Below are positions 1 through 11,273 of a DNA stretch of 37,356 bases, one piece after another. Location: NCBI GenBank assembly GCA_030550495.1, contig JAUQPG010000012.1, positions 1 to 37,356 on the forward strand, given 5' to 3'. Both the position numbers and the translations under genes were made by a program. Origin of the DNA: Candidatus Bipolaricaulota bacterium. Lineage in GTDB: Bacteria; Bipolaricaulota; Bipolaricaulia; RBG-16-55-9; DRXL01. The notes under the pieces were generated by a model. That model was not told where the DNA came from. It did not search any database and saw nothing but the letters and a program-made list of their open reading frames with translations. Position 1 is the first letter of the stretch. Each line of letters opens with the position of its first letter.

Positions 1-1960
1 CCCGCTGCAAGAACGGGAAGAGATCGATATTGGCGTCTTCGGGGAGATTTTCTAATTGTCGTGCCCAGAGCTCCTTGCAGCCCCCAGCCGCGGGGATGAC
101 CCCAACGCCGAACTCGACCTGGCCCATATAGAGCTCGCAATGTGCCCGCACCCGCGCGCAGTGCAAGACGATCTCTGAGCCACCGCCAAGAGTCATATTG
201 AACGGCGCAGCCACGACGGGCTTCTCAAAATACTTTATGGCCATATTGGCGTCTTGGAACGCCTTCACCATCCGTCCCAGCTGCTCCCACGCCTTGCTCT
301 GGATCGCGCCCAAGACCAGGCCAATGTTTGCCCCGACAGAGAAGTTCTGGCCCTCGTTGCCGATCACGAGCCCAACAAAGTCGCGCCGGCGCACCTCTTC
401 CAAAGACGCGCTCAGCATCTCAATGATATCGGCGTCGATGGCGTTCATATAGGTGTGAAACTCTAGACAGGCCACGCCATCGCCCAAGTCTATCAACGAT
501 GCCCCTGGCGTCTCTTTAATAATGCGCTTTTTATCTTCTTTGAGCTCAGAGAGCACAAGCACGCCCGCGGGTCTGGGCAGCTCACGATATGCTTTTGTTT
601 GCACATCGAAATAGAACTTCTTGCTCTCTTTGCGCTGATAGAAGCTCTCCCCATGCGCCAACAGATCCTCGACGATCTTGGAGATCTGCTTGCCCTCGCG
701 CTTCATCCGCTCGACGGACTCTCTGACACCGATAGCATCCCAGGTCTCAAACGGCCCCAGCTCCCAGTTGAACCCCCACTTCATCGCGTTGTCGATCGAA
801 TAGATATTGTCTGAGATCTCCGGGATCAGCCGCGCTGCGTACAGCAGCGTCTCCGAGAGCACCTTCCAGGCGATGCGCCCCGCGCGGTCGTCGGAATAGA
901 CAACAGCTTTGATCTTCTCGCCTACGGTAGCCTGCTGACTTGCTTTTGCAAGCGACGGATAATCAAACTTCTCTTGAGGGCGATAGTCCAAAGTCTTATA
1001 GTCGAAGACCCAGAACTCCCTCTTGCCGTCGACGGTCTTCTCTTGATAGAAGCCCTTGCCCGTCTTGCGGCCCAGCAGCCCCCGCTGCAGCATCGTCTGC
1101 GCAAATGCGGGCAAGCGATAGACCTCGCGCATGGGGTCGTGGGGCAGATTTTCATAGATATTCTTCATCACGTCGGCCATGACATCGAGACCAACCAAAT
1201 CTACAGTCCTAAAGACAGCACTCTTAGGGCGGCCCAGCGCCGGCCCGAAGATCGCGTCGATTTCTTCGATCTTATACTCGTCTTCCAGCATCGCCTTAAG
1301 CAAATATGAGATCCCAAAAATCCCGATTCTATTGGCTATGAAGTTGGGTGTGTCTTTCGCTAACACAACCCCCTTGCCTAAGCGTCGCTCCGCGAAGTCC
1401 ATCATAAACTGTACGATCTCCGGGTCGGTCTCCTCGCCGGGGATGATCTCTAATAATTTCATATAGCGCACGGGGTTGAAGAAGTGCGTAATGAGCGTGT
1501 GACGCTTCAGCTCCGGCGAAGATTTCTGCGTGATCGCTTTGAGCGCAATCCCGGAAGTATTCGAGCTGACGATAGAGTCTTTCTTTCGAAACTTCTCGAT
1601 CTTAGCGAACACTTCTTGCTTGACGTCCAATCTTTCAAAGACGGCCTCGATGATCCAATCGGCTTCGCCCAAGCGATCTAAGTTATCTTCAGTATTCCCC
1701 ACGGTGATGAGCTGAGCGTCATTGGGGTCGAAGAAGAGCGCCGGGCTCGCTTTCAGCGCCCTCTGCAGCCCAGCATTGACGATACGATTTCTCACAGCGG
1801 GGTCTTGCAGAGTGAGTCCCTTCGCTTTCTCCTCAGGGGTCAATTCTTTGGGGACAATATCCAAGAGATGAACTTTAATCCCGACGCCCGCTAAGAGCGC
1901 GGCAATTCCCGATCCCATCGTGCCCGCGCCTAAGACAGCGGCTGTTTTGATCTCACGCAT
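1..1960 (-). CDS. 3-hydroxyacyl-CoA dehydrogenase / enoyl-CoA hydratase fusion (partial, C-terminus beyond window start)
   Basis: Translated by eye from ATG at 1960: MREIKTAAVLGAGTMGSGIAALLAGVGIKVHLLDIV (NAD-binding Rossmann motif), HFFNPVRYMKLLEIIPG, then a crotonase-type region (FSVGANIGLVLGAI...). Open to the window edge; not listed in the ORF track because it is truncated. Confidence 0.93.
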   Translation of the reverse strand, partial: MREIKTAAVLGAGTMGSGIAALLAGVGIKVHLLDIVPKELTPEEKAKGLTLQDPAVRNRIVNAGLQRALKASPALFFDPNDAQLITVGNTEDNLDRLGEADWIIEAVFERLDVKQEVFAKIEKFRKKDSIVSSNTSGIALKAITQKSSPELKRHTLITHFFNPVRYMKLLEIIPGEETDPEIVQFMMDFAERRLGKGVVLAKDTPNFIANRIGIFGISYLLKAMLEDEYKIEEIDAIFGPALGRPKSAVFRTVDLVGLDVMADVMKNIYENLPHDPMREVYRLPAFAQTMLQRGLLGRKTGKGFYQEKTVDGKREFWVFDYKTLDYRPQEKFDYPSLAKASQQATVGEKIKAVVYSDDRAGRIAWKVLSETLLYAARLIPEISDNIYSIDNAMKWGFNWELGPFETWDAIGVRESVERMKREGKQISKIVEDLLAHGESFYQRKESKKFYFDVQTKAYRELPRPAGVLVLSELKEDKKRIIKETPGASLIDLGDGVACLEFHTYMNAIDADIIEMLSASLEEVRRRDFVGLVIGNEGQNFSVGANIGLVLGAIQSKAWEQLGRMVKAFQDANMAIKYFEKPVVAAPFNMTLGGGSEIVLHCARVRAHCELYMGQVEFGVGVIPAAGGCKELWARQLENLPEDANIDLFPFLQR

Positions 1961-1978
1961 AGTCGCTTGCTCCCTTCT

Positions 1979-3127
1979 TTAGACTCTCTCGAAGACCGCG
2001 GCCATCCCCTGGCCGCCACCCACACACATCGTCACCACCCCAAACTGCGCGTCGCGCCTGGGCATCTCGTGCACGAGCGTGACCAACAAGCGACACCCCG
2101 ACGACCCGAGCGCATGGCCCAATGCGATGGCTCCCCCGTTCACGTTCACCTTCTCCATAGGCAGATCGAGCTCTTGAATGACCGCGAGCGCCTGCGCCGC
2201 AAACGCCTCGTTGAACTCAAAGAGATCTATGTCCTTGAGCGAGAGCTTCGCTTTTTGCAAGGCCTTGGGGATCGCATAAACCGGGCCGATGCCCATGATC
2301 TCTGGGCGGACGCCCGCCGCAGCCGCAGAGACAAATCGCGCCATTGGCTTCAATCCCAGCGAGCACGCTTTTTGCTTGGACGCAATCAGCACCGCCGAAG
2401 CGCCATCAGTCAAGGGCGACGAGTTTCCAGCAGTAACCGTGCCCCCCTCGCGAAAGACGGGCTTTAATTGCGCCAAGGCTTCAAGCGTCGTATCGCGCCG
2501 AATTGTCTCATCGACTGTGTGTGTGATCGTCTTGCCGTCTACGTGTACTGTCAGGGGGACGATCTCGTCCTTGAAGCGCCCCGAGTCGGTAGCGCGCACG
2601 GCCTTCATGTGCGACTCATACGCGAATTTATCTTGAGCTTCACGCGAGATCTTGTACTTTTCCGCGACGTTCTCCGCGGTGATCCCCATGGGCGTGTAGA
2701 CTTCTGGGTACTCCTGAGCTAGGATCGGGTTTGGACGAGGGGTGTAGCCGCCCATCGGCACCATGGTCATCGATTCGACCCCACCAGCGATAATCAGATC
2801 GGCGTCGCCGTACGCGATCGCGTAGCAGCCGTTGACGACCGACTCCAAGCCCGAGGCGCAGAAGCGATTGACCGTGCATGCGGGCACGGTCTCCGGGATC
2901 TTCGCTAAAAACTGAGCGATACGCGCGACGTTCATGCCCTGCTCGGCTTCAGGCATAGCGCAGCCTAAGCGAATATCGTCGAGCTCTTTCGGGTCGACCC
3001 CCGTGCGCTCGATGAGGGCTTTCAAGACCGCTGCGGCCAGCTCGTCGGGGCGTGTCTCCCGCAAGACGCCCCGGACGGCTCGTCCCACAGCACACCGGAC
3101 AGCCCCAACAACCACGACTTCGCGCAT
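1979..3127 (-). CDS. acetyl-CoA C-acyltransferase (thiolase)
   Basis: 382 aa; VNRFCASGLESV nucleophile motif, GGAIALGHALGSSGCR, C-terminal CVGGGQGMA. Confidence 0.95.
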   Translation of the reverse strand: MREVVVVGAVRCAVGRAVRGVLRETRPDELAAAVLKALIERTGVDPKELDDIRLGCAMPEAEQGMNVARIAQFLAKIPETVPACTVNRFCASGLESVVNGCYAIAYGDADLIIAGGVESMTMVPMGGYTPRPNPILAQEYPEVYTPMGITAENVAEKYKISREAQDKFAYESHMKAVRATDSGRFKDEIVPLTVHVDGKTITHTVDETIRRDTTLEALAQLKPVFREGGTVTAGNSSPLTDGASAVLIASKQKACSLGLKPMARFVSAAAAGVRPEIMGIGPVYAIPKALQKAKLSLKDIDLFEFNEAFAAQALAVIQELDLPMEKVNVNGGAIALGHALGSSGCRLLVTLVHEMPRRDAQFGVVTMCVGGGQGMAAVFERV

Positions 3128-3139
3128 AGGAAGACCTCC

Positions 3140-3919
3140 TCACTTCTCGTGCTTAGCCAACTCCGCATCGATCATCGCTTTAAATCGCTCATAGGGATGG
3201 GCTCCAACCAACGGACGCCCGTTGATAAAGAAGAGTGGCGTTCCAATAGAACTTGGTCGTTCGGCTTCAGGCACCCGAGCCAGGAGATCTCGCAAGATCT
3301 GACGATCTTTCTCGACTTCCTCTCTGGCCCAGTCTGACTCCAGACACCGGGTAAACGCCTCCACGTCGAGCCCTAGATCCTTGGCAAGCGCTCTCAGATC
3401 TTCTGCGCTCATGCGGCGAGCCGAGCCCTCGCTAAAGATCTCATAAAACAATCTATCATGGTACTCCCAGAAGTGCCCCTGGGCGTGGGCACACTCGCCC
3501 GCTTGGGCTGCCAACTGCGCGACCTCTCCGTGCACGATCAAATTATGAAAGACGTACCTGACTAGCCCTGGCTGAATGTACTCTTGGTCTATCTTGGGGA
3601 ACGTTTGGAAGAGATGGCGTGCGCAGTAGGGGCAATAGAACTCAGCAAACTCAATGATTGTCACAGGGGCCTCGGCCACGCCCTTTGTCGGTTGCTCTGG
3701 GATATTTTCAACAGCCGTCGGAGTAGGTTGAGCAGGCTCTGTGGGTTGCTGAGGCTGCTCTGGCTGTGGTGGCGGAGCCGGTGCGGTCGTCGTCTCAGGG
3801 GGCTTGGCCGGGCGCGACGAGATCCAATTGAGCGCGATCACCGCGCCGGCTGCAACGATAGCGAGAATCACTATCCAGACAATGGGGTTGCTCACGATGT
3901 GAGTCTTCTTCGCAGACAT
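3140..3919 (-). CDS. DsbA-family thioredoxin-fold protein with N-terminal membrane anchor and Pro-rich linker
   Basis: 259 aa; TM segment VWIVILAIVAAGAVIAL, Pro/Gln-rich linker, EFYCPYCARHLFQTFPKI (CPYC), cis-Pro region IGTPLFFINGRPL. Confidence 0.88.
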   Translation of the reverse strand: MSAKKTHIVSNPIVWIVILAIVAAGAVIALNWISSRPAKPPETTTAPAPPPQPEQPQQPTEPAQPTPTAVENIPEQPTKGVAEAPVTIIEFAEFYCPYCARHLFQTFPKIDQEYIQPGLVRYVFHNLIVHGEVAQLAAQAGECAHAQGHFWEYHDRLFYEIFSEGSARRMSAEDLRALAKDLGLDVEAFTRCLESDWAREEVEKDRQILRDLLARVPEAERPSSIGTPLFFINGRPLVGAHPYERFKAMIDAELAKHEK

Positions 3920-3983
3920 GGGGTCTCCTTTGTATCGAGTTCTTATATATTTTGCTCGATGAGCGAGTCTGTGTGCAACTCTC

Positions 3984-5219
3984 TTATGCCTCCTTAGGCG
4001 GCCTGGCGATTAAGATCAGGGCTGCGGCGGCGGCGGCCAAGACAGCGAGTACTACGAATGCCCCGCTCCAAGCGCCCGTGGCAGAACGGACTTGCGCCCC
4101 GATGATCGGCCCGAGCACCCCCGCCGCTCCCCACGCCGAGAAGACCCACCCGTAATTGACTCCCAGGTGCTTCGTCCCATAATAGTCTGCTGTGAATGCC
4201 GGCATGACCGAGAGACTGCCCCCATAGGCAAAGCCGATGAGACTGATCCCCAGCGTGTAGAGTGTGAAATCGTGGGCATTGGGGAGAATAAAGAGCAGCG
4301 TCACGATGAAGACAGCTTGGGCTAGGATCGTCGCGCCTTTGCGACCAAGATGATCAGAGATAAACCCGAACGCCGGGCGCCCCAGACCGTTGAGAACCGA
4401 CATTAAGCCCAAGGCCCCCGCAGCCACCGTCGCGTTCAGCCCAGCGAGCTCCTGACCCATAGGGACCGCTTGGGAGATCACCATCAACCCGACCCCAGCC
4501 CAGAAGAGAAAGACGACCCACAAGAGATAGAACTGAAACGTTTTGGCCATCTGGGAAGGAGGGTAATCTTTCTGATCTTTGGAGCCAGGGCCGTTCTCTG
4601 GGGGTGTCCAACCCGCGGGCTTCCACCCCACAGGGGGATTGCGCAGGATCGCACCAGCGATCACAACCAAAAGCCCAATGATCACCCCCAAGACCGCAAA
4701 GGTCCTGTAGACACCAATCTGAGAGATGAGCCAGGTGCCCACCGGTGCGATGATCAACGAGCCCGCGCCAAATCCCAACACTGCTAAGCCTGTGATGAAC
4801 CCCCGCATGTCGGGGAACCATTTCACGCATGTCGCAATGGGGGTGACATACGCAAAGCCGACGCCCAACCCCACAAGCACACCATACGTGATGTAGAGCC
4901 CCAGGAGCGTTTGGCCAAACTGGCCAGCGAGCAGAAAGCCCGCACCAAGCAGAACTCCGCCAGTCATGGCGACAATTCGTGGCCCGACGCGATCCTGCCA
5001 CCGCCCGGCAACGATCATCCCCACGGCGAAGAAGACCACACAGAGCGTGAAGGGCAGTGTTGCTTCTTGAATGGACCAGCCGTGTAAACTCATCAACGGA
5101 TTACGAAAGATGCTCCAGGAGTAGACGTTTCCCAGGCCCAATTGCATCAAGACTGCCGCGATGACGAAGAGCCACCGATTCGGCAGGCGCTCTTCAATAG
5201 TCACTGTTGTATTTTTCAT
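3984..5219 (-). CDS. MFS transporter, OFA (oxalate/formate antiporter) family
   Basis: 411 aa, about 12 hydrophobic segments; LGLGNVYSWSIFRNPL and GLGVGFAYVTPIATCVKWFPDMRGFITGLAVLGFGAGS are typical of the OFA family. Confidence 0.88.
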   Translation of the reverse strand: MKNTTVTIEERLPNRWLFVIAAVLMQLGLGNVYSWSIFRNPLMSLHGWSIQEATLPFTLCVVFFAVGMIVAGRWQDRVGPRIVAMTGGVLLGAGFLLAGQFGQTLLGLYITYGVLVGLGVGFAYVTPIATCVKWFPDMRGFITGLAVLGFGAGSLIIAPVGTWLISQIGVYRTFAVLGVIIGLLVVIAGAILRNPPVGWKPAGWTPPENGPGSKDQKDYPPSQMAKTFQFYLLWVVFLFWAGVGLMVISQAVPMGQELAGLNATVAAGALGLMSVLNGLGRPAFGFISDHLGRKGATILAQAVFIVTLLFILPNAHDFTLYTLGISLIGFAYGGSLSVMPAFTADYYGTKHLGVNYGWVFSAWGAAGVLGPIIGAQVRSATGAWSGAFVVLAVLAAAAAALILIARPPKEA

Positions 5220-5256
5220 GGTGCTCTCTTTCTATGAAAGCTCAAAGTGAGCCCCA

Positions 5257-5289
5257 TCCCTCCCTCGCCTTGCCCTGACGAGGGAGGGA
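5257..5289. repeat. Perfect inverted repeat, 11-bp arms with 11-nt loop (TCCCTCCCTCG...CGAGGGAGGGA); terminator-like or dispersed palindrome
   Basis: Arms 5257-5267 and 5279-5289 are exact reverse complements, in the gap between the acs stop and the OFA gene start. Confidence 0.75.
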
Positions 5290-5314
5290 GTGGGAAGGAG
5301 GAGGTCATGTGCGC

Positions 5315-7288
<1,974 letters not shown>

Positions 7289-7385
7289 ATTCGATCACTC
7301 CATTTCCGTTGTACTTTAATTCTAGAGGGCATAGGGAGAGGAGCGCCATGATACGGCGCAGGGCTGGGAATGATTTCGCTCAGGC

Positions 7386-7417
7386 CCCCTCTCCCGTGGC
7401 CACCCACGGGAGAGGGG
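7386..7417. repeat. Perfect inverted repeat, 14-bp arms with 4-nt loop (CCCCTCTCCCGTGG / CCACGGGAGAGGGG), followed by TTGGGGTGAG
   Basis: Arms 7386-7399 and 7404-7417; lies just downstream of the fhs stop (7433, minus strand). Confidence 0.8.
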
Positions 7418-7432
7418 TTGGGGTGAGAGCTT

Positions 7433-9193
7433 TTAGAACAGTCCCGTCACTTTGCCGGTCTTGACGTCAATATCAATTCGTCGGAACGCTGGATCAGATG
7501 AGGTCCCGGGCATCAAACTGATCGTCCCGGTCACGGGGCACAAGAACTTCGCCCCAGAATAGATGAGAATATCGCGGACGGGCAGGACCCACCCCTTGGG
7601 CACCCCCTTCAGCTCGGGATTATGACTGAGCGACAGATGCGTCTTGACCATCATCGTTTGGTAGTTGCTGTACTTAGGGTCGGATTCGATCTTCTTGGCT
7701 TTGGCTTCGGCTTCGGGGGTCCAGCTCACTCCGTCAGCCCCGTAGACGACTTTTGCGATCTTCTCGACCCGCTCACGCAGCTTCATCTCCAACGGATAGA
7801 GAAACTCAAACTGTGACGGCTCTTGAGCAGCGTCGATGATCGCGTCGACTAATTCTAACGCGCCCTCACCGCCTTTGAGCCAATGTTCTGAAACAGCACA
7901 GCGCGCCCCAGCAGCTTCGACGGCCTTCTTCACTGCAGCGATCTCGGCTTTCGTATCTGTAGGGAAGACGTTGATACAGACCACAGGCACGATCCCGGAA
8001 GTCTGAATGATCTTGAGATGATGCAGCAAGTTGGGCAAACCCTGCTCGACAAGCTTCACGTTCTCTTTTGTGTACTCTTGCGGGATAGGCCGACCGGGCA
8101 CGACCTTGGGGCCGCCGCCGTGCATCTTCAGCGCCCTGATCGTCGCAACGAGGACTGACACATGAGGCTTCAGCCCGCTGAGCCGACACTTCACATTCCA
8201 GAACTTTTCAAAGCCGATATCGGCCCCGAAGCCTGACTCCGTCACGTGATAGTCAAAGAGCTTCAGCCCGAGCAGATCGCCGATGATCGACGACTGCCCC
8301 ACGGCGATATTGGCAAACGGCCCGGCATGGACTAAGACGGGCTGATACTCGATCGTGCAGCAGAGCGTAGGATTGATAGTATTGCGCATCCACGCGGCCA
8401 TGGCCCCGTCGACTTCCAAGTCTTTTGTCGTAACGGGGTTGCCCTTCTTGTCAAACGCGACCGTGATCTGTCCGATGCGCTCGCGCAGATCCGCTAAATC
8501 TTTCGCGATCGCGAGAATAGCCATCAATTCCGAGCTGACGGCAATATCGAAGCGCGACTCCATCATATAGCCGTCCATGCGCCCGCCTAGCCCAATCACG
8601 ATGTGTCTTAAAGCTTGAGCGCAGAAGTCTATAACCCAGCCCATCTGGACGTTGGTCGGGTCTATGTCTAATCTGCGAAGCCCGATCTTCTTGAGCTGCT
8701 CGTCGTCATAATTGCGCTCGTGCTGGAGCCGAGCCGTGAGGGCGACCATCGCCAAGTTATGGGCGTTCGCAATATCGTTAATATCCCCAGTGAGCCCGAG
8801 GGAGAACTCGGTCATAGGGATCAGCAGGGCGTTGCCGCCGCCGGCGGCCGTCCCCTTAATGTTCATAGACGGGCCACCGGAGGGCTGACGAATACAGCCG
8901 CCGACGTTTGCGCCGCGCTTGCCCAGCCCTTCAATAATCCCCAGCGTCGTCGTGGTTTTGCCCTCACCAAGGGGGGTTGGTGTGATCGCCGTGACTTCGA
9001 TATATTTGCCATCACGCTTGTCTTTGAGCCTCTGCATGATCTTGGCGAAGTCGAGCTTGCACACCCGTCCGTAGGGTAGGACTTCGTCTTTCTTGAGCCC
9101 TAAGCGATCGCGCCACTCGTCAGGGGTGGGCATCTTCTCCTCGGCCAGTTCCGCGATCTGCCAGTCCTTCAGCTTTGTGGGATCGTATGCCAT
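7433..9193 (-). CDS. fhs: formate--tetrahydrofolate ligase
   Basis: ORF track start 9199; [14 protein letters not shown] at 9193 is a likely alternative start. Motifs [55 protein letters not shown]. Confidence 0.97.
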   Translation of the reverse strand: MAYDPTKLKDWQIAELAEEKMPTPDEWRDRLGLKKDEVLPYGRVCKLDFAKIMQRLKDKRDGKYIEVTAITPTPLGEGKTTTTLGIIEGLGKRGANVGGCIRQPSGGPSMNIKGTAAGGGNALLIPMTEFSLGLTGDINDIANAHNLAMVALTARLQHERNYDDEQLKKIGLRRLDIDPTNVQMGWVIDFCAQALRHIVIGLGGRMDGYMMESRFDIAVSSELMAILAIAKDLADLRERIGQITVAFDKKGNPVTTKDLEVDGAMAAWMRNTINPTLCCTIEYQPVLVHAGPFANIAVGQSSIIGDLLGLKLFDYHVTESGFGADIGFEKFWNVKCRLSGLKPHVSVLVATIRALKMHGGGPKVVPGRPIPQEYTKENVKLVEQGLPNLLHHLKIIQTSGIVPVVCINVFPTDTKAEIAAVKKAVEAAGARCAVSEHWLKGGEGALELVDAIIDAAQEPSQFEFLYPLEMKLRERVEKIAKVVYGADGVSWTPEAEAKAKKIESDPKYSNYQTMMVKTHLSLSHNPELKGVPKGWVLPVRDILIYSGAKFLCPVTGTISLMPGTSSDPAFRRIDIDVKTGKVTGLF

Positions 9194-9206
9194 AAGCATC
9201 GCCTCC

Positions 9207-10145
9207 TTAGCTCTTCAGTCCCGACTTTTGTACGATCTCCGGCACAGCCTCTTCCCATTCAATAGCCATAATGTGCACGCCTGCAACCCCTTGGATCTCT
9301 TTAAGCTGCTGAATCAATTCTACACAGATCTTGATCCCTTCTTGTCTCCACGCTTCGGCTCTCGCTTGCTTGTCTTCGATCCCCTTGCCTGCGGCCTCCA
9401 TGCGCGAGACGATCTCATTGGGAACGTCTAGGCCCGGAACGTTGTCGCGCATATACTTAGCAGCTCCGGGCGTCTTGATCGGGCTGACTCCCGCTATGAT
9501 ATAGACTTTGTCGAGCAATCCCAAATCGCCCACCCGGGCGATGAACTCCCGAAATCTTTGGATATTATAAACGATCTGGGTCTGGATGAACTGGGCCCCG
9601 GCTTCGACTTTCTTCTTTAAGCGCAATGCGCGAAACTCATACGGTGGCGCAAACGGATTCTCCACAGCCCCGATAAACATAGCAGGGCGCTCGCCGGTCA
9701 GCTCATCCCCCGATAAGAAGCGCCCCTCGTCGCGCATCTTTTTCACTGTCTCGATCAAGTGTACCGAATCGAGATCGAAGACGCCCTTGGCTTGTGGGTG
9801 ATTCCCAAACGACTGATGGTCTCCCGTCAGGCAGAGCACATTGCGAATGCCGAGAGCATACGCGCCAAGAATATCGCTCTGCAGGGCAATTCTATTGCGA
9901 TCCCGACACGTGATCTGAAAGACCGGGTCGAGCCCAAAAGATTTCAAGATCGCGCACGCCGCGAGGCTGCTCATGCGCGTCACGGCTGTCTGGTTATCCG
10001 TGACGTTGGCAGCGTCGACCCAGTCTTTTAAGAGCTTTGCTTTCTCTTCGATGACTCTTCGGTCGGCGCTCTTGGGCGGGCCGCACTCGGCGGTCACCAC
10101 GAATTTTTTTGCTTCCAAAGCGCGCTGGAGATTGCTTTCGGGCAT
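9207..10145 (-). CDS. metF: methylenetetrahydrofolate reductase, MetF-type
   Basis: 312 aa; [61 protein letters not shown]. Confidence 0.92.
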   Translation of the reverse strand: MPESNLQRALEAKKFVVTAECGPPKSADRRVIEEKAKLLKDWVDAANVTDNQTAVTRMSSLAACAILKSFGLDPVFQITCRDRNRIALQSDILGAYALGIRNVLCLTGDHQSFGNHPQAKGVFDLDSVHLIETVKKMRDEGRFLSGDELTGERPAMFIGAVENPFAPPYEFRALRLKKKVEAGAQFIQTQIVYNIQRFREFIARVGDLGLLDKVYIIAGVSPIKTPGAAKYMRDNVPGLDVPNEIVSRMEAAGKGIEDKQARAEAWRQEGIKICVELIQQLKEIQGVAGVHIMAIEWEEAVPEIVQKSGLKS

Positions 10146-10155
10146 ATTTCTCTCT

Positions 10156-10836
10156 TCAGGTCTCTAACAGCATATCTTCCCGCACACGCTTTCTTGGACC
10201 TCCATGACGATCCGAGGACCAATCTTTTGCCGCAAAGATATTCTCTATATTCTGTCGCTGATTGAGCTTCCCTAGACGTTCATAGATCATGACCCACGCG
10301 CAGGGGCGCGGGCCGTTGTGAGCGACTTCGCATGTGCCATCGGCACGCACGCCCCCGCACGGGCCATTGAGTAAATTCTTGGCACACCGCGCAATAGGAC
10401 AGATCCCTCCAGTCAAGTGCAGAATGCAATTGCCGCAGCCGGCGCAGACCTCGGCCCAGACCCCTTGGCGCTCGACTTCACCAAAGAATTTTGTGTTGAG
10501 CGCGGGCAAGATCGGAACGTCAAATCTCTCTGAGAGCTTATTGACCCCGACCCCGCATGCCAGCGAGAGCACCGCTTCTTGCTGCTCAATAGTCTTTGCC
10601 CAGGGCTCATTAAACTCGTCGTCGCACTGGCGCTTGACCGCGCCCTCGATAATTTCGATGGGGCGGCCCTGCTGCTTGCGCGCCAGCCGCACCGCTGCAG
10701 CCAATAACCCGACTTCTTTTTCGCCCCCGGCCATGCAGACTGCCACGCACGTCTGACACCCCAGAAAGAGCACTTTTTTATAGGGCTCCAGCATCTGCAG
10801 GATCTCTTCTATCGGTTTTTGGTCAGCGACAATCAT
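10156..10836 (-). CDS. metV: MetV-like zinc/Fe-S protein (methylene-THF reductase C-terminal domain family)
   Basis: 226 aa; KKVLFLGCQTCVAVCMAGGEKEV, CAGCGNCILHLTGGICPIARCAKNLLNGPCGGVRADGTCEV. Adjacent to metF; ATGA overlap with the upstream gene. Confidence 0.88.
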   Translation of the reverse strand: MIVADQKPIEEILQMLEPYKKVLFLGCQTCVAVCMAGGEKEVGLLAAAVRLARKQQGRPIEIIEGAVKRQCDDEFNEPWAKTIEQQEAVLSLACGVGVNKLSERFDVPILPALNTKFFGEVERQGVWAEVCAGCGNCILHLTGGICPIARCAKNLLNGPCGGVRADGTCEVAHNGPRPCAWVMIYERLGKLNQRQNIENIFAAKDWSSDRHGGPRKRVREDMLLET

Positions 10837-11273
10837 CTGCGGCCTCCTTCAAGAGCTCCCTTCTCTTGAGGGGAGGGGTTGGGGGAGAGATTCTTAATCC
10901 GTTCTGTCAGCTCCCGCGCAATCTGCGCGAATCTGTCCCCTTGGGCCGAACTGAGATTGAAGAATTCTAATCGCTCCGGCGCAATGCCGAGCTTTGGCAG
11001 TAAGCTCTTGACAGCGAGCACGCGCTTCTTGGCTCGCAGATTCCCAGAGATGAAGTGACAGCTCCCCTCTAGACACCCAGCGACCATGACGCCATCAGCT
11101 CCGGCTTCAAACGCTTTCAGTATATAGAGCGCATCGAGCTTCCCCGTGCAGGGCAAACGAATAATATGCACATTGGGTGGGTATCTCAAGCGCAAGACCC
11201 CAGCCAAATCTGCCGCGGCAAATGCACAATAGTGGCAACAGAACGCCACGATCTTGGGCTCGTTAGTGTTCAT
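10833..11273 (-). CDS. mvhD: MvhD-like (F420-non-reducing hydrogenase iron-sulfur subunit D / HdrD-type) electron-transfer protein
   Basis: Likely start MNTNEPKIVAFCCHYCAFAAADLAG at 11273; GCLEGSCHFISGNLRAKKRV. Overlaps the hdrA stop by 11 nt. The C-terminal tail NLSPNPSPQEKGALEGGRR is encoded by a dispersed repeat. Confidence 0.9.
   Translation of the reverse strand: MNTNEPKIVAFCCHYCAFAAADLAGVLRLRYPPNVHIIRLPCTGKLDALYILKAFEAGADGVMVAGCLEGSCHFISGNLRAKKRVLAVKSLLPKLGIAPERLEFFNLSSAQGDRFAQIARELTERIKNLSPNPSPQEKGALEGGRR

Noticed and set aside
198-1715. Several plus-strand ORFs at the left edge
   Set aside because: All are antisense to the truncated 3-hydroxyacyl-CoA dehydrogenase/enoyl-CoA hydratase gene read from 1960 leftwards.
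4354-5001. 215-aa minus-strand ORF in another frame of the OFA transporter gene
   Set aside because: The alternative frame encodes a clear 12-TM MFS protein; this one is Cys/His/Trp-rich noise.
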